Positions 34,632 to 45,126 are shown, counted from the first letter of the stretch. The stretch: 60,807 nt of DNA from an uncultured Clostridia bacterium (GCA_947632335.1 CANROX010000008.1:1-60807); one strand, 5' to 3'. Notes: generated by a model from the sequence alone, not told the origin. Made by a program: numbers and translations.

Positions 34632-37046
34632 TTAGGGCTTGACTACTATATTCACAAGTCTGCCCTTAACATAAATTTCCTTGATAATATTCATACCATT
34701 TATCGCTTTTTGAACATTCCCGTCAGATTTTGCAAGTGAAATTGCCTCAGTCTGTCCAGCCTCGGCAGGAACCATTAGCTTTGCCTTAATTTTGCCGTTT
34801 ACCTGAACCGCAATCTCAATTTCATCAGCCTTGCACTTGGATTCATCATACTGTGGCCAACTGTTATCTACAATCATACCTTCACCAAGTTTTGCTTCAC
34901 ACCAAACTTCCTCAGTGATGTGTGGGGCAAATGGATTGAGTAAAATTGAAAACACTCTGTATTCCGCCTTATTAATATTGCCTACATTTGCAATATCGTT
35001 CATAAGAGCCATAAGGGCGGCAATAGCAGTATTAAACTTAATATTTTCAATATCCTCTCCCACTTTCTTAATTGTCTTGTGGAAAGAGGTCTCAAGCTCC
35101 TTGCGGATTTCTTCCCCGTCAATAAGCTTAGTCTGGAGATTGTAGTATCTTTCTAAAAATCTGCGGCACCCTTTAATGCTTTCAGCTTTCCAGGGAGCTG
35201 CCTTTTCAAAGTCACCGATAAACATTTCGTACAGACGCATTGTATCTGCACCGTATTGTTCAACAATCTCATCAGGGTTTACCACATTACCCCTGGATTT
35301 GCTCATCTTTTCGCCGTTTTCTCCAAGAATCATACCGTGAGATGTTCTTTTGGCATAGGGTTCGGGAGTTGGAACTACTCCAATATCATAAAGAAACTTA
35401 TGCCAGAAACGGCTGTAAAGAAGGTGGAGAGTTGTGTGTTCCATACCACCGTTATACCAGTCAACAGGCGACCAGTAGTTAAGAGCCTCTTTGCTTGCTA
35501 AAGCGTCATTATTATGGGGGTCCATATATCTTAGGAAATACCAGGAAGAACCTGCCCACTGGGGCATTGTGTCCGTCTCCCTGTGGGCCTTACCGCCGCA
35601 ATGGGGGCAGGTTGTTTCCACCCAATCTGTCATTTTAGAGAGAGGAGATTCACCTGTATCGGTAGGTTCATAGGAGTCCACCATTGGAAGTTTAAGGGGG
35701 AGCTCACTTTCGGGAATAGGAACATAACCGCACTTATCACAGTGAACAATGGGAATAGGCTCACCCCAATATCTTTGGCGTGAAAATACCCAGTCCCTCA
35801 GCTTGTAGTTTGTCTTTGCACGACCCACACCTTTTTCTGTGAGCCATTCAATCATTTTAACCTTTGCATCCTCTACGGAAAGTCCTGTAATAAAATCTGA
35901 ATTAACCATTACACCTGTTGCACAGTCAGTAAATGCCTCTTTCTGCACATCTTCTCCGCCCTTGACAACTTCGATAATGGGCAGGTTAAATTTCTTGGCA
36001 AATTCCCAGTCACGGGTATCGTGAGCAGGAACAGCCATAATGGCGCCTGTTCCGTAGGAAACAAGTACATAGTCGGATACAAAGATGGGAATTTCCTTGC
36101 CGTTGACAGGATTAATTGCCATTACGCCGTCAATCCTGACGCCTGTTTTTTCCTTGGCAAGTTCAGTTCTTTCAAAGTCCGATTTCTTTGCAGCCTCGGT
36201 CTGATATGCTCTGACCTCTTCAATGTTAGCAATTTTATCCTGCCACTTTTCAATACACTGATGCTCCGGTGAAATTACCATATATGTAGCACCAAAAAGT
36301 GTATCACATCTCGTTGTATAAACTGTAAGAATATCGCCCTCAGTTGTCTTAAAATCGACCTCTGCACCTGTAGACTTGCCAATCCAGTTCTTCTGCTGTG
36401 CCTTTACCCTTGGAGGATAGTCAACTAAATCCAAATCACTTATAAGTCTGTCGGCATACTCTGTAATTTTAAGCATCCACTGGGATTTAACTTTTCTGAT
36501 TACTTCACTGCCGCAGCGTTCACACTGTCCGTTAATAACTTCCTCATTGGCAAGTACACACTTACAGGAGGTACACCAGTTGACAGCCATTTCCTTTTTG
36601 TATGCAAGACCTTTTTTAAATAATTGCAGGAAAATCCACTGCGTCCACTTATAATAGTCCGGGTCAGTTGTATTAATTTCTCTGCTCCAGTCAAAGGAAA
36701 TGCCAAGGGACTGAATTTGCTTTTTAAACCTTGCAACATTTTTCTTTGTCACTTCTTCCGGGTGGATATGGTTTTTAATAGCGTAATTTTCCGTGGGAAG
36801 TCCAAATGCGTCCCAACCGATTGGATAAAGCACATTATATCCCTGTAATCTCTTCTTTCTTGAAACAATATCAAGAGCCGTATATGGCCTTGGGTGGCCT
36901 ACATGTAACCCCTGTCCCGAGGGATAAGGAAATTCTATAAGAGCATAAAACTTTTCCTTTTGGCTGTTTTCTTCAGCATGGAAACAGCCTTTTTCCTCCC
37001 ATCGCTTTTGCCACTTAGGTTCCACTTCCAAATGATTGTACTTCAC
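34632..37046 (-). CDS. leuS: Leucyl-tRNA synthetase
   Basis: Charges tRNA-Leu, with editing. The 804-residue class I enzyme has the HIGH-type [11 protein letters not shown] at residues 46-56, the editing domain, a zinc-like Cys set (CTSCKC...CERC), [14 protein letters not shown] and the C-terminal anticodon-binding region. It ends the ftsY-to-leuS unit, 12 bases after rsfS, again without a T-box leader. I saw no clear terminator in the gap after it. Confidence 0.98.
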   Translation of the reverse strand: MKYNHLEVEPKWQKRWEEKGCFHAEENSQKEKFYALIEFPYPSGQGLHVGHPRPYTALDIVSRKKRLQGYNVLYPIGWDAFGLPTENYAIKNHIHPEEVTKKNVARFKKQIQSLGISFDWSREINTTDPDYYKWTQWIFLQLFKKGLAYKKEMAVNWCTSCKCVLANEEVINGQCERCGSEVIRKVKSQWMLKITEYADRLISDLDLVDYPPRVKAQQKNWIGKSTGAEVDFKTTEGDILTVYTTRCDTLFGATYMVISPEHQCIEKWQDKIANIEEVRAYQTEAAKKSDFERTELAKEKTGVRIDGVMAINPVNGKEIPIFVSDYVLVSYGTGAIMAVPAHDTRDWEFAKKFNLPIIEVVKGGEDVQKEAFTDCATGVMVNSDFITGLSVEDAKVKMIEWLTEKGVGRAKTNYKLRDWVFSRQRYWGEPIPIVHCDKCGYVPIPESELPLKLPMVDSYEPTDTGESPLSKMTDWVETTCPHCGGKAHRETDTMPQWAGSSWYFLRYMDPHNNDALASKEALNYWSPVDWYNGGMEHTTLHLLYSRFWHKFLYDIGVVPTPEPYAKRTSHGMILGENGEKMSKSRGNVVNPDEIVEQYGADTMRLYEMFIGDFEKAAPWKAESIKGCRRFLERYYNLQTKLIDGEEIRKELETSFHKTIKKVGEDIENIKFNTAIAALMALMNDIANVGNINKAEYRVFSILLNPFAPHITEEVWCEAKLGEGMIVDNSWPQYDESKCKADEIEIAVQVNGKIKAKLMVPAEAGQTEAISLAKSDGNVQKAINGMNIIKEIYVKGRLVNIVVKP

Positions 37047-37058
37047 TTTCTTCCTCCA

Positions 37059-37409
37059 TTAAACAATATCATCAAATTCTATAACTTTACCGTCCTGCCA
37101 CAATCTTTCAAGATTATAGTATTCACGGGAATCATCATCAAAAACATGTACTATAATATCAATGTAGTCAAGCAAAATCCAGCCGTTTCCCCTGTGTCCC
37201 TCTATATGGCTGACAGAAAATCCAGCCTCGTCCATCTGATATTCAACCTCATCGGCAAGGGATTTTACATGAGTTGTACTACTGCCTGTAGCAATAACAA
37301 TGTAGTCGGCAAGTACCGATACATCAGAAATTTCAAGTACTTTTATATCTAAGCCTTTCTTACTTGAAAGTGCCTTTGCAATAAGATGTGCCTGTTCTCT
37401 TGTTTCCAT
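37059..37409 (-). CDS. rsfS: Ribosome silencing factor RsfS
   Basis: Binds uL14 and blocks subunit joining under starvation. The 116-residue protein has the family's VLEISDVSVLADYIVIATGSSTTHVKSLADE start and the GWILLDYIDIIVHVFDDDSREYYNLERLW core. One base separates it from yqeK. nadD-yqeK-rsfS is a widespread Firmicutes order. Confidence 0.96.
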   Translation of the reverse strand: METREQAHLIAKALSSKKGLDIKVLEISDVSVLADYIVIATGSSTTHVKSLADEVEYQMDEAGFSVSHIEGHRGNGWILLDYIDIIVHVFDDDSREYYNLERLWQDGKVIEFDDIV

Positions 37410-37410
37410 A

Positions 37411-37977
37411 CTATACTTCCTTTAAAACTAAATCATTATAGCAAGCCAGAGCGTTGGGGTGAATAACCAATTCCCTGCTTGATAAATCCTGTAATGTAAA
37501 TTGCAGACCGTAAATCATTGCCTCTTCCAGGTTTCTCAGAGCCTTTTCTTTCATAATGGTAACCCCATTGTAATTGCGCTCATCACCGGTAAAGTCTGCA
37601 ACAAAAATTATTTTTTCGAGCAGCGACATTCCTGCCCTTCCCGTTGTGTGATAGCGGACAGAGTTAAAAATATCCTCGTCATCTATTGAAAGAATATTTT
37701 TTATATAAGCCGCTCCGGAAATCGGGTGCCATAATTTCTGACTTGTTTTTTCAAACTCATCAAGAATTATACCAGCATCGGAAATTATTTTCAACTGTTC
37801 CTCAAAAGGCATCTCCTTTGTAATATCGTGGAGAATCCCTGCTATTGCCGCCTTTTCTTCATCTCCGCCATAAAGTTTTGCAAGTCTTACAGCCTGAACA
37901 GCAACATTTACGGAATGTATATACCTGTGTTCACTCATTCTTTCTTTTATAAGGCTTTTATAATCTTCAAACTTCAT
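37411..37977 (-). CDS. yqeK: YqeK-type HD-domain Ap4A hydrolase
   Basis: HD-domain protein of 188 residues. Metal ligands are in RYIHSVNVA (first His), ILHDITKEM (HD), WHPISGAAY and YHTTGRAGMS. YqeK proteins hydrolyse diadenosine tetraphosphate symmetrically. It overlaps the nadD stop by one base and abuts rsfS. Confidence 0.93.
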   Translation of the reverse strand: MKFEDYKSLIKERMSEHRYIHSVNVAVQAVRLAKLYGGDEEKAAIAGILHDITKEMPFEEQLKIISDAGIILDEFEKTSQKLWHPISGAAYIKNILSIDDEDIFNSVRYHTTGRAGMSLLEKIIFVADFTGDERNYNGVTIMKEKALRNLEEAMIYGLQFTLQDLSSRELVIHPNALACYNDLVLKEV

Positions 37978-38576
37978 TACTCTACCTCATATAATTTGTG
38001 CTCTTTTATATAGTTATAAACATTTTTATTCAGCCAACCCTTTTTAAATGCCCTTTCAGGATTATTCCGAATCATTGTAGAGGACAACTGCATTATGGGG
38101 GATGTCAGCATAGAGGTTCTGCAACCATACTTTGAGAGGGTCCTTGAATATTTCAAAAGAGTTTCATAGTCGCCCTCATCTCTTGGACAGGTAAATATGT
38201 TGGCAAGCCTGAAAATTTCTTCGGGATTTTTCCACCTCATAATGGAAAGGTACATATCCGCACCAACTATCATATAGAGGGTATCATCGGGATAAATTTC
38301 CTTTAGCATTCCCAAAGTAATGTAGGAATAGCTCTTTCCCTTTATTCTGCTTTCTAAATCGGATACTTCAAAAGTATCATAATTACAGGTAGCCAGCCTG
38401 CACATATTCAGCCTGTCCTTAAAGGAAACAGATTTTGTTGTATCCTTGTGGGGACTTTCAAAGGTTGGCATAAATATAACCTTATCCATATGAAAATTCT
38501 TAACAGCCTCTTTGACAAGGTTTATATGGGCAATGTGAATTGGATTAAACGCTCCGCCAAAAACTGCAATTTTCAT
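37977..38576 (-). CDS. nadD: Nicotinate-nucleotide adenylyltransferase
   Basis: Makes deamido-NAD from nicotinate mononucleotide and ATP. The 199-residue nucleotidyltransferase has GGAFNPIHIAHINL, the middle IVGADMYLSI segment, and the C-terminal ISSTMIRN-type motif (here LSSTMIRNNPERAF). One-base overlaps with yhbY upstream and yqeK downstream show tight coupling. Confidence 0.97.
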   Translation of the reverse strand: MKIAVFGGAFNPIHIAHINLVKEAVKNFHMDKVIFMPTFESPHKDTTKSVSFKDRLNMCRLATCNYDTFEVSDLESRIKGKSYSYITLGMLKEIYPDDTLYMIVGADMYLSIMRWKNPEEIFRLANIFTCPRDEGDYETLLKYSRTLSKYGCRTSMLTSPIMQLSSTMIRNNPERAFKKGWLNKNVYNYIKEHKLYEVE

Positions 38577-38878
38577 TATTTATTGACCTTGGGAAGTTTG
38601 ATTATGGGTTCGTCGGGGTTCGGTCTGTAAAGAATAAATTTTGAACCAATCACCTGAACCACTTGCGCATCAACTTTTTCAGCTATAATCTCCGCAGTAT
38701 CTTTGGAATTTGTTTCGCTGTTCTCAAGAGCCTTTCCCTTTATTATTTCTCTTGCCGTAAGGGCGTCGTCAGCCTGTTTTATAACCTGCTCTGTAATACC
38801 GCCCTTTCCCACAATAAGAATTGTATCAATGGTGTTTGCCAAACCCTTTAAATAAGCTCTCTGTTTACTACTTAACAT
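38576..38878 (-). CDS. yhbY: YhbY/CRM-domain RNA-binding protein
   Basis: Single CRM domain of 100 residues, linked to 50S assembly. It has the typical LSSKQRAYLKGLAN start, ILIVGKGGITEQVIKQADDAL with the GxxG loop, and QVIGSKFILYRPN. It lies between rdgB (no gap) and nadD (one-base overlap). Confidence 0.95.
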   Translation of the reverse strand: MLSSKQRAYLKGLANTIDTILIVGKGGITEQVIKQADDALTAREIIKGKALENSETNSKDTAEIIAEKVDAQVVQVIGSKFILYRPNPDEPIIKLPKVNK

Positions 38879-39481
38879 TTATTTCTCCTTTAAATATGAA
38901 AGAAGTTCTTTCCTCAACATTCTAAGTGCGTTGCCTCTATGGCTGATATTATCTTTTTCTTTAGGGGAAAGCTCCGCAAAGGTTTTTCCGCTGTCTGTAA
39001 TAAAAATAGGGTCATATCCAAAACCGTCGTTTCCCTTTGGCTTATATCCTATTTTCCCCTCAGCATAGCCCTCTACCCTGATAATAGTATTTTCATCTAT
39101 AATACAACAAATACTTGAAACAAATCTTGCCGTCCTTTTATCCTGGGGTACATCTTTCATTTCAGACAAAATTTTACTGTACCTGTCTTTATCACTGGCA
39201 TTTTCTCCTGCATATCTTGCAGAATATACACCTGGCCTGCCGTCCAATGCGTCAACCATAAGTCCGGAATCATCTGCTATGGAGGGAATACCTGTAAGTT
39301 TAAATGCTGACCTTGCCTTTATTTCAGCATTCTCCCTAAAGGTTTTGCCTGTTTCCTCAACATTTCCCAAATCCACTCCGTATTCCTTTGGGGTAACAGC
39401 ACCGATACCTAAGGGATTTAGTATTCTGTTTAGTTCTTCAACCTTATGAGGGTTATTTGAAGCGATTAAAAACTTTCTCAT
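38879..39481 (-). CDS. rdgB: XTP/dITP diphosphatase (Ham1/RdgB)
   Basis: House-cleaning enzyme that removes deaminated purine nucleotides. The 200 residues have ASNNPHKVEEL at the N terminus, IADDSGLMVDAL with the metal Asp, GRPGVYSARYAGE, GFGYDPIF and SHRGNAL. It overlaps ftsY by one base. Confidence 0.97.
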   Translation of the reverse strand: MRKFLIASNNPHKVEELNRILNPLGIGAVTPKEYGVDLGNVEETGKTFRENAEIKARSAFKLTGIPSIADDSGLMVDALDGRPGVYSARYAGENASDKDRYSKILSEMKDVPQDKRTARFVSSICCIIDENTIIRVEGYAEGKIGYKPKGNDGFGYDPIFITDSGKTFAELSPKEKDNISHRGNALRMLRKELLSYLKEK

Positions 39482-40398
39482 TATTCATCACCAAAATCAA
39501 ATAGCGCCTTTGCAAAGTCCTCGGGAACAAATTCCTGCAAATCATCTATCTGTTCCCCTACGCCAATATATTTTACAGGGATACCAAGTCCGTTTTTAAT
39601 TGCAAGGACAACGCCGCCTTTCGCAGTTCCGTCCAGCTTTGTAAGAACAATTCCTGTAATTCCTGTTGCCTTGCTGAACTGCTCTGCCTGATTAACAGCA
39701 TTCTGACCTGTTGTTGCGTCAAGTACAAGTAAATACTCTTTATCTGCATTTGGAAGTTCTCTGTCAATAACTCGACCGATTTTAGCAAGCTCGTCCATAA
39801 GATGCTTTTTATTATGAAGTCTGCCTGCCGTATCACAAATAATTACATCTGTATCCCTTGCTTTAGCGGCTGAAATTGCATCAAAAACAACTGCGGCAGG
39901 GTCAGAACCCTCACTCTGTTTAACAATCTGACATTTACTTCTTTCGGCCCAAACTTCAAGCTGGTCAATAGCTGCCGCTCTGAATGTATCTGCCGCCGCA
40001 AGGAGAACGCTTTTACCCTCTTTGCGAAGATTATTTGCAAGTTTACCAATGGTAGTAGTCTTGCCCACGCCATTAACGCCGATTACAAGAATAATTGAGG
40101 GCTTAGTATTTATTTTTAATTCTTCCTCACCACGGAGCATATCCGCTACAACTTCTTCAAGAAGATGATTTATTTCTTTTGGGTCGGTTACGCCTTTCTT
40201 TTTAACTCTTACTCTTAACTCATCTGTAATCTGCTCTGCTGTAGAAATGCCAACATCACCCATTACAAGAAGTTCCGTAAGTTCCTCAAAAAGTTCTTCA
40301 TCTATTTTAGTAAAGGATTTAAGCATTGAGTCAATTTGACCAACTACGCCGTCCCTGGTTTTTTTTAAACCCTCTTTTATTTTTTTAAATAATCCCAT
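39481..40398 (-). CDS. ftsY: Signal recognition particle receptor FtsY
   Basis: GTPase that docks SRP-ribosome complexes at the membrane. The 305-residue NG-domain protein lacks the long acidic A domain of E. coli, as usual in Firmicutes. G motifs are GVNGVGKTTTIGKLA, DTAGRLHNKKHLM and TKLDGTAKGG. It leads the ftsY-rdgB-yhbY-nadD-yqeK-rsfS-leuS unit and is separated from smc by a hairpin and its own promoter. Confidence 0.98.
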   Translation of the reverse strand: MGLFKKIKEGLKKTRDGVVGQIDSMLKSFTKIDEELFEELTELLVMGDVGISTAEQITDELRVRVKKKGVTDPKEINHLLEEVVADMLRGEEELKINTKPSIILVIGVNGVGKTTTIGKLANNLRKEGKSVLLAAADTFRAAAIDQLEVWAERSKCQIVKQSEGSDPAAVVFDAISAAKARDTDVIICDTAGRLHNKKHLMDELAKIGRVIDRELPNADKEYLLVLDATTGQNAVNQAEQFSKATGITGIVLTKLDGTAKGGVVLAIKNGLGIPVKYIGVGEQIDDLQEFVPEDFAKALFDFGDE

Positions 40399-40451
40399 AG
40401 CTTTTCTCCCATCAAAACTACATTAATCTATACAAATTTATCTATCGTAAT

Positions 40452-40480
40452 ATTATAATCCAAAGTGGTAAAAATTGCAA
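40452..40480 (-). promoter_or_regulatory. Promoter of the ftsY-to-leuS unit
   Basis: Minus-strand TTGCAA (40475-40480) and TATAAT (40452-40457) with a 17-base spacer, 53 bases before the ftsY ATG. Confidence 0.7.
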
Positions 40481-40507
40481 TACTTTATTATATTTATATA
40501 AAAGCAA

Positions 40508-40538
40508 ACAGAGTAAAAGAAATTTTCTTTTACTCTGT
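40508..40538 (-). terminator. Hairpin terminator after smc
   Basis: Long A/T-rich stem: ACAGAGTAAAAG pairs with CTTTTACTCTGT. On minus it is followed by TTGCTTTTATAT. The stem is strong but the U tract is interrupted; the ftsY promoter begins 28 bases further on. Confidence 0.6.
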
Positions 40539-40549
40539 AATATAGACAT

Positions 40550-43500
40550 TTAATTTGCTTTCATACCCAGTTTTGAGGCAACCTCCGAGGCACGGAGTTC
40601 AAGAAGTTTTGAAATACCCTCATCCTGCATTGTTACTCCGTAAAGCACATCAGCTTCTTCCATAGTACCCCGTCTGTGGGTGATAAGGATAAACTGTGTT
40701 TTATCACAAATTCTTCTCATATACTGTGCAAATCTATCAACATTTACATCATCAAGGGCGGCCTCAATTTCGTCCATTACACAGAAAGGAGCCGGTCTTA
40801 CTTTCATAATAGCGAAGTATAATGCTATGGCAACAAGTGCCTTTTCGCCTCCTGAAAGCGCCTCAAGATGGACAACAATCTTTCCGGGAGGATGCGCAAT
40901 AATTTCAATCCCGCTATTAAGAATATCTTCCGGGTCAGACAGTTTCAGAGAGGCTGTACCTCCGCCGAAAAGCTCCCTAAAGGTTGCACTGAAGTTTTTG
41001 TTAATTTCGTTAAAATTCTCAATAAAGGAGTCTCTCATCTGTTTTGTAAGGTTATTAATGAGTTTCTCTATTTCCTTTTTGGAACTTTCAACATCGTTAA
41101 CCTGGGCATTAAGAAATTCGTATCTCTCCGATACTTCCTTGTATTCCTCAATAGCAGATACATTTACTGAACCCAGATTTCTAATACTTGACTTAATTTC
41201 ATTAAGTCTCTTTTGTGCGGTCTGGATATTCTCTATCTCAATAGAAATTTCCTCAGCCTGCCTTTTTGTAAGGTTATATTCCTCCCACAGCTTTGAAATA
41301 ATATCATCGTACTGTTTTTGGAGATTAATCTTTCTCTCTTCAAGGCGGGCAAGTTCTCTGCCGGAAACTTCACGGGTTAAATTTAAGTCCTTTTCCTTTT
41401 TTCTAAGGGAAATTGACTTTTGGTCAAACTCGTCCCTTTCCTTATTTAGCTTTTCTATTGCTGTATTTGACTCTTCTATCTGATTCTTATATTTATCTGA
41501 AATCTTCCTGTAATTTTCAATTTTCTTTTCAATAATTGAAATATTTTCCCTTACATCTTCAATCTGTCTGTAAAGGTCAGACTTACGCTGTGTCTGGGAA
41601 GTATTGCTGTTTTCAGATATTAGAATTTCACTCTTGAGAGCCTCAATATCCTTTTCATATGTAACAATTTCAAGTCTGATGCTTTGTAGCCTTTCGGAAA
41701 GTTCCTCCCTTTTTTCCGTAAGAGCAAGCCTGTTGCCTGTAATAGTAGAAACGGACTTTTCTATATCGGAAATTTCCCTCTCCATATTTTCAAGTTCCAA
41801 AGAGGAAGATTTCTTGTCACATTTCAGTCTCTCAATTTTTTCCCTGCTTTCCTCTATTTCAGCGTCAATATCCTGAATACCGTTTTTGAGATTGTCAAGT
41901 TCGTTCCGGCACGCCTTAAACTCGGTTCTTATGCGGATAAGTTCCTGCTGTTGTGCAGACAAATCTGCCCTTGAACCCAAAATATCAGCCTCGTATTTGC
42001 CGTATTCCAGTTCTAAACTGTCAAATCTTTTTCTAGCTTCCTCAGCCTTGCAGGCAAACTTCTTTGCCTCATTTCTATATTTTTCAATTTTGGACGCCCT
42101 GGAAAGAAGTCCTGTTCTCTTGTTGAGAGAACCGCCTGTAAGTGAACCTCCTGCATTTACAACCTGTCCGTCAAGGGTAACAACCTTAAATCTGTAAGAA
42201 TAATTTTTTGCAATAGCAACTGCCGAGTTCAAGTCCTCAGCGATAACAATTTTTCCAAGCAGGTTTTGCAAAATACTCTTATACTCCTTCTTGCAGTCAC
42301 AAAGGTCTGATGCAATACCTACAAAGCCATAACAGCTCTCCAACCCTTTTTCATTAAGGTTCCTGGGCTTTATTGTACCAATGGGAAGAAAAGTAGCCCT
42401 TCCGCCCCTATTTTCTTTAAGGGTACGAATTGCCCTTTTTGCGTCATTCTCATTTCCTGTAACAATATTCTGCATTGCACCGCCTAAGGCTGTTTCTATA
42501 GCTACAGCATATTCTGACGGTACCTTTAATATTCTTGAAACAGGTCCGTGAATTCCCCCCAGCTTTCCCTCTTTGGAAAGATTCATAACCACTTTAACAC
42601 TTTGAGAGAAACCCTCAAGGTTCTTTTCCAAATCCTCAAGTATATTGGCTCTTCTTGTTTGTTCCTGTGAATCAAGGGACAGGCTGTCTGCCTCTGCCTT
42701 AAAACTATCTCTTTTATCCTTTAAATGGGATAGTTTCATTTCAATACCCTTAATTGAGTTTGTCAGCTTTTCTACATTATGGGCAGTTTCTTTTCCCTGC
42801 TTTTCATAATCTTCAAGCATTTCCTCTGTCTGTAAAATAAGATTTTCTCTGTCCTTTTTTGTTTCATTTAAAGCAGTTATTCTTTCATTCAAGTCAGAAA
42901 TCGAGGAGTCGCTTGTCATTACTATAACTTTTGAATCGGCAGTCTTTTGTGAAAGCTGGGCAAGTCTTGTATTAAGTTCCTGTAATTTATCTCCGCTGCG
43001 TGAGGCGTCTAAACTAATTGAATTTAATTCATCGGAAACTTTATTGTAACTGCTCTGATTTTCCTCTATCTTTTGTTTTAATTCGCTTATGGTTTCTTTC
43101 TTTTCCTTAATTCTATTTTCCATTTCGGCAAAGGAAATATCCACTTGTTCAATTTCAGAATTAAGCCTTGCTATAGTTTCATTATTATGTTCAATATCAT
43201 TTTCGGCAACGGAAATAAGAGCGTTATTATTGCTTATCTCTGACTCGAATTGATATATATTTCTCCTGACACTATCTATTTTGGAAGAAATTTCTCCGTT
43301 ACGAAGATAAATCATTTCCGCCTCAGCATTTATATTGGAGAGCTCCTTTTCTGCTCCCTCGTACTGTGCACGCTGAATATCAATTTTATCCTCCTGCTCT
43401 TTAATTACAGAGGATGATTTATTAAGAGTTTCAAGCCATAAAGATATTTCAAGGCCCTTTCTTTCTTCTGAAAGAAGTAAAAATTTCTGTGCTTTTTCCG

Positions 43501-44125
43501 ACTGAGTTTTTAGGGGGCCCACTCTTCCCTCAAGTTCCCCAACAATATCACGAAGTCTAACCAGATTTTCCTCGGTATTTTTTAGTTTTCTTTCAGCCTC
43601 GGTTTTTCTATATCTGTATCTGGATATACCTGCCGCCTCTTCAAAAATTTCTCTTCTTTCGTCACCCTTAGATGCAACAATGCTGTCAATTTTGCCCTGA
43701 CCTATCATTGAGTAACCGTCCCTGCCAAGTCCGGTATCCATAAACAGTTCGTGAATATCACGAAGTCTTACTGTTGCCTTGTTAATCAGGTACTCGCTTT
43801 CACCGCTCCTGTAATATCTTCTGGTAACGGCAACCTCGTCCCCGTCAAACTGCAAAACTCTGTCGCTGTTGTCAATAGATAGAGTTACCTCGGCATAACC
43901 TGTCTTTTTTCTTTTGTCAGTGCCGTTAAAAACTACATCCTCCATTTTGGAGCAGCGAAGGGTTTTGGCTGACTGTTCGCCAAGTACCCATCTAATAGCA
44001 TCACTTATGTTACTTTTGCCTGAACCGTTTGGCCCAACTATTGATGTAATTCCCTTGTCAAAGGATAATTTTATTTTATCCGGAAATGTTTTAAAACCAT
44101 GTAATTCCAATGATTTAAGTAGCAT
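40550..44125 (-). CDS. smc: Chromosome condensation protein SMC
   Basis: ATPase that organises and helps segregate chromosomes with ScpA and ScpB. The 1191-residue protein has the head Walker A GPNGSGKSNISDAIRW at residues 31-46. Two long coiled coils flank the hinge (SKEGKLGGIHGPVSRIL...GGSLTGGSL). The C-terminal head has LSGGEKALVAIAL and DEIEAALDDVNVDRF. Eight bases separate it from the radical SAM gene, within the usual rnc-smc-ftsY neighbourhood. scpA and scpB are not here. Confidence 0.98.
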   Translation of the reverse strand: MLLKSLELHGFKTFPDKIKLSFDKGITSIVGPNGSGKSNISDAIRWVLGEQSAKTLRCSKMEDVVFNGTDKRKKTGYAEVTLSIDNSDRVLQFDGDEVAVTRRYYRSGESEYLINKATVRLRDIHELFMDTGLGRDGYSMIGQGKIDSIVASKGDERREIFEEAAGISRYRYRKTEAERKLKNTEENLVRLRDIVGELEGRVGPLKTQSEKAQKFLLLSEERKGLEISLWLETLNKSSSVIKEQEDKIDIQRAQYEGAEKELSNINAEAEMIYLRNGEISSKIDSVRRNIYQFESEISNNNALISVAENDIEHNNETIARLNSEIEQVDISFAEMENRIKEKKETISELKQKIEENQSSYNKVSDELNSISLDASRSGDKLQELNTRLAQLSQKTADSKVIVMTSDSSISDLNERITALNETKKDRENLILQTEEMLEDYEKQGKETAHNVEKLTNSIKGIEMKLSHLKDKRDSFKAEADSLSLDSQEQTRRANILEDLEKNLEGFSQSVKVVMNLSKEGKLGGIHGPVSRILKVPSEYAVAIETALGGAMQNIVTGNENDAKRAIRTLKENRGGRATFLPIGTIKPRNLNEKGLESCYGFVGIASDLCDCKKEYKSILQNLLGKIVIAEDLNSAVAIAKNYSYRFKVVTLDGQVVNAGGSLTGGSLNKRTGLLSRASKIEKYRNEAKKFACKAEEARKRFDSLELEYGKYEADILGSRADLSAQQQELIRIRTEFKACRNELDNLKNGIQDIDAEIEESREKIERLKCDKKSSSLELENMEREISDIEKSVSTITGNRLALTEKREELSERLQSIRLEIVTYEKDIEALKSEILISENSNTSQTQRKSDLYRQIEDVRENISIIEKKIENYRKISDKYKNQIEESNTAIEKLNKERDEFDQKSISLRKKEKDLNLTREVSGRELARLEERKINLQKQYDDIISKLWEEYNLTKRQAEEISIEIENIQTAQKRLNEIKSSIRNLGSVNVSAIEEYKEVSERYEFLNAQVNDVESSKKEIEKLINNLTKQMRDSFIENFNEINKNFSATFRELFGGGTASLKLSDPEDILNSGIEIIAHPPGKIVVHLEALSGGEKALVAIALYFAIMKVRPAPFCVMDEIEAALDDVNVDRFAQYMRRICDKTQFILITHRRGTMEEADVLYGVTMQDEGISKLLELRASEVASKLGMKAN

Positions 44126-44133
44126 AAGTCACC

Positions 44134-45126
44134 TCATTTCTTTTCTTCAATAATATAGCCGTAATCCTCTATATTTTCCCCTGATAAAAATTTTACGCTG
44201 TAACCAAGTTTCTTTAGGTTTTCAATATTTATTCTTTTATTTCCTATTGCTTTGGAAATAAATCTTTCTCCGACATAAATATTATATTTGCCCTTTTTAT
44301 ATTTCAAAATGTCTGACAAAAGTATCCTGTAGAATATGAGGCTTTCGCATATCTCCCTAAATGATGGGTGATAAAAACCTGCAACCCTTGTTTTCATTAA
44401 CTCATCAGAATAATGCAGTCCCACTCTTATTACATTTATATTTCTTTTATAGAAAAATTCTAAAATATCAGCGCAACACTTTATTGTTGTTTTTTCGTCA
44501 TAAGGTATGTATTTACCCTCTCTAAATAAATCTGCAAGGGGAGTATTCTCCAATGTAATTGTTGGGTAAATCCTAACGGTATCGGGAGATAAATCCGCAA
44601 TTTTTTTTGCCGTATACATATCCTTATATGGACTGCTCCCATATAAACCTGTCATCATTTGAAGTCCAAGGGAAAATCCCTTTTCCTTTATTAATTTGGA
44701 GGCTTTTTCAACATCTTTTGATAAATGTCCTCTGTTATTAATTTTAAGTACATCATCACACATAGATTGTGCACCAAGTTCAATAGAAGTTACACCGAAA
44801 GATTTAAGAATATTTAAAATTTCTTCATTAATACAATCCGGCCTTGTGGAGCATCTGATGCCATTAAACTTATGAATATATGGCTTTGCAGAATTCAAAA
44901 GTTCCATCATATAACTCCTGTCAATAGCGGTAAAGCTGCCTCCGAAAAAAGCAATCTCGGTATTTTTTGTGTCTACGCCGCTGCTCAGTGCTGTTTCAAT
45001 GGTTTTTACCACATCATTCCCTGTTGGCTGATATGCTTGTCCCGTAATATTCCTCTGATTACAAAAGGAACACTGGTGGGCACAACCGTTATGGGGAACA
45101 AAAATAGAAATATTTGCGTGTTTAAT
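44134..45126 (-). CDS. Elp3-like radical SAM protein, probable AUU start
   Basis: Radical SAM protein of 330 residues. The frame holds the cluster motif CAHQCSFC within VPHNGCAHQCSFCNQ about 15 residues in, then FFGGSFTAI, SIELGAQSM and a C-terminal domain of the Elp3/YhcC class (Radical_SAM_C). The first in-frame ATG or GTG (GTG 45012) lies after the cluster motif and would destroy it. The frame opens only at the rnc end. The single sensible start is ATT at 45124-45126, overlapping the rnc stop, giving M-K-H-A-N-I-S-I-F-V-P, a normal start for the family. rnc-radical SAM-smc order is common in Clostridia. The substrate is unknown. Confidence 0.87.
   Translation of the reverse strand: MKHANISIFVPHNGCAHQCSFCNQRNITGQAYQPTGNDVVKTIETALSSGVDTKNTEIAFFGGSFTAIDRSYMMELLNSAKPYIHKFNGIRCSTRPDCINEEILNILKSFGVTSIELGAQSMCDDVLKINNRGHLSKDVEKASKLIKEKGFSLGLQMMTGLYGSSPYKDMYTAKKIADLSPDTVRIYPTITLENTPLADLFREGKYIPYDEKTTIKCCADILEFFYKRNINVIRVGLHYSDELMKTRVAGFYHPSFREICESLIFYRILLSDILKYKKGKYNIYVGERFISKAIGNKRINIENLKKLGYSVKFLSGENIEDYGYIIEEKK

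Noticed and set aside
34249-37058. T-box control of leuS or ileS
   Set aside because: Both genes start 12-33 bases after the preceding gene; there is no leader for a T-box and no T-box sequence.
40680-41483. Long open frame on plus opposite smc
   Set aside because: It mirrors the smc coiled coil, is rich in Ser/Leu/Ile as expected of antisense, and has no ribosome site or recognisable domain.
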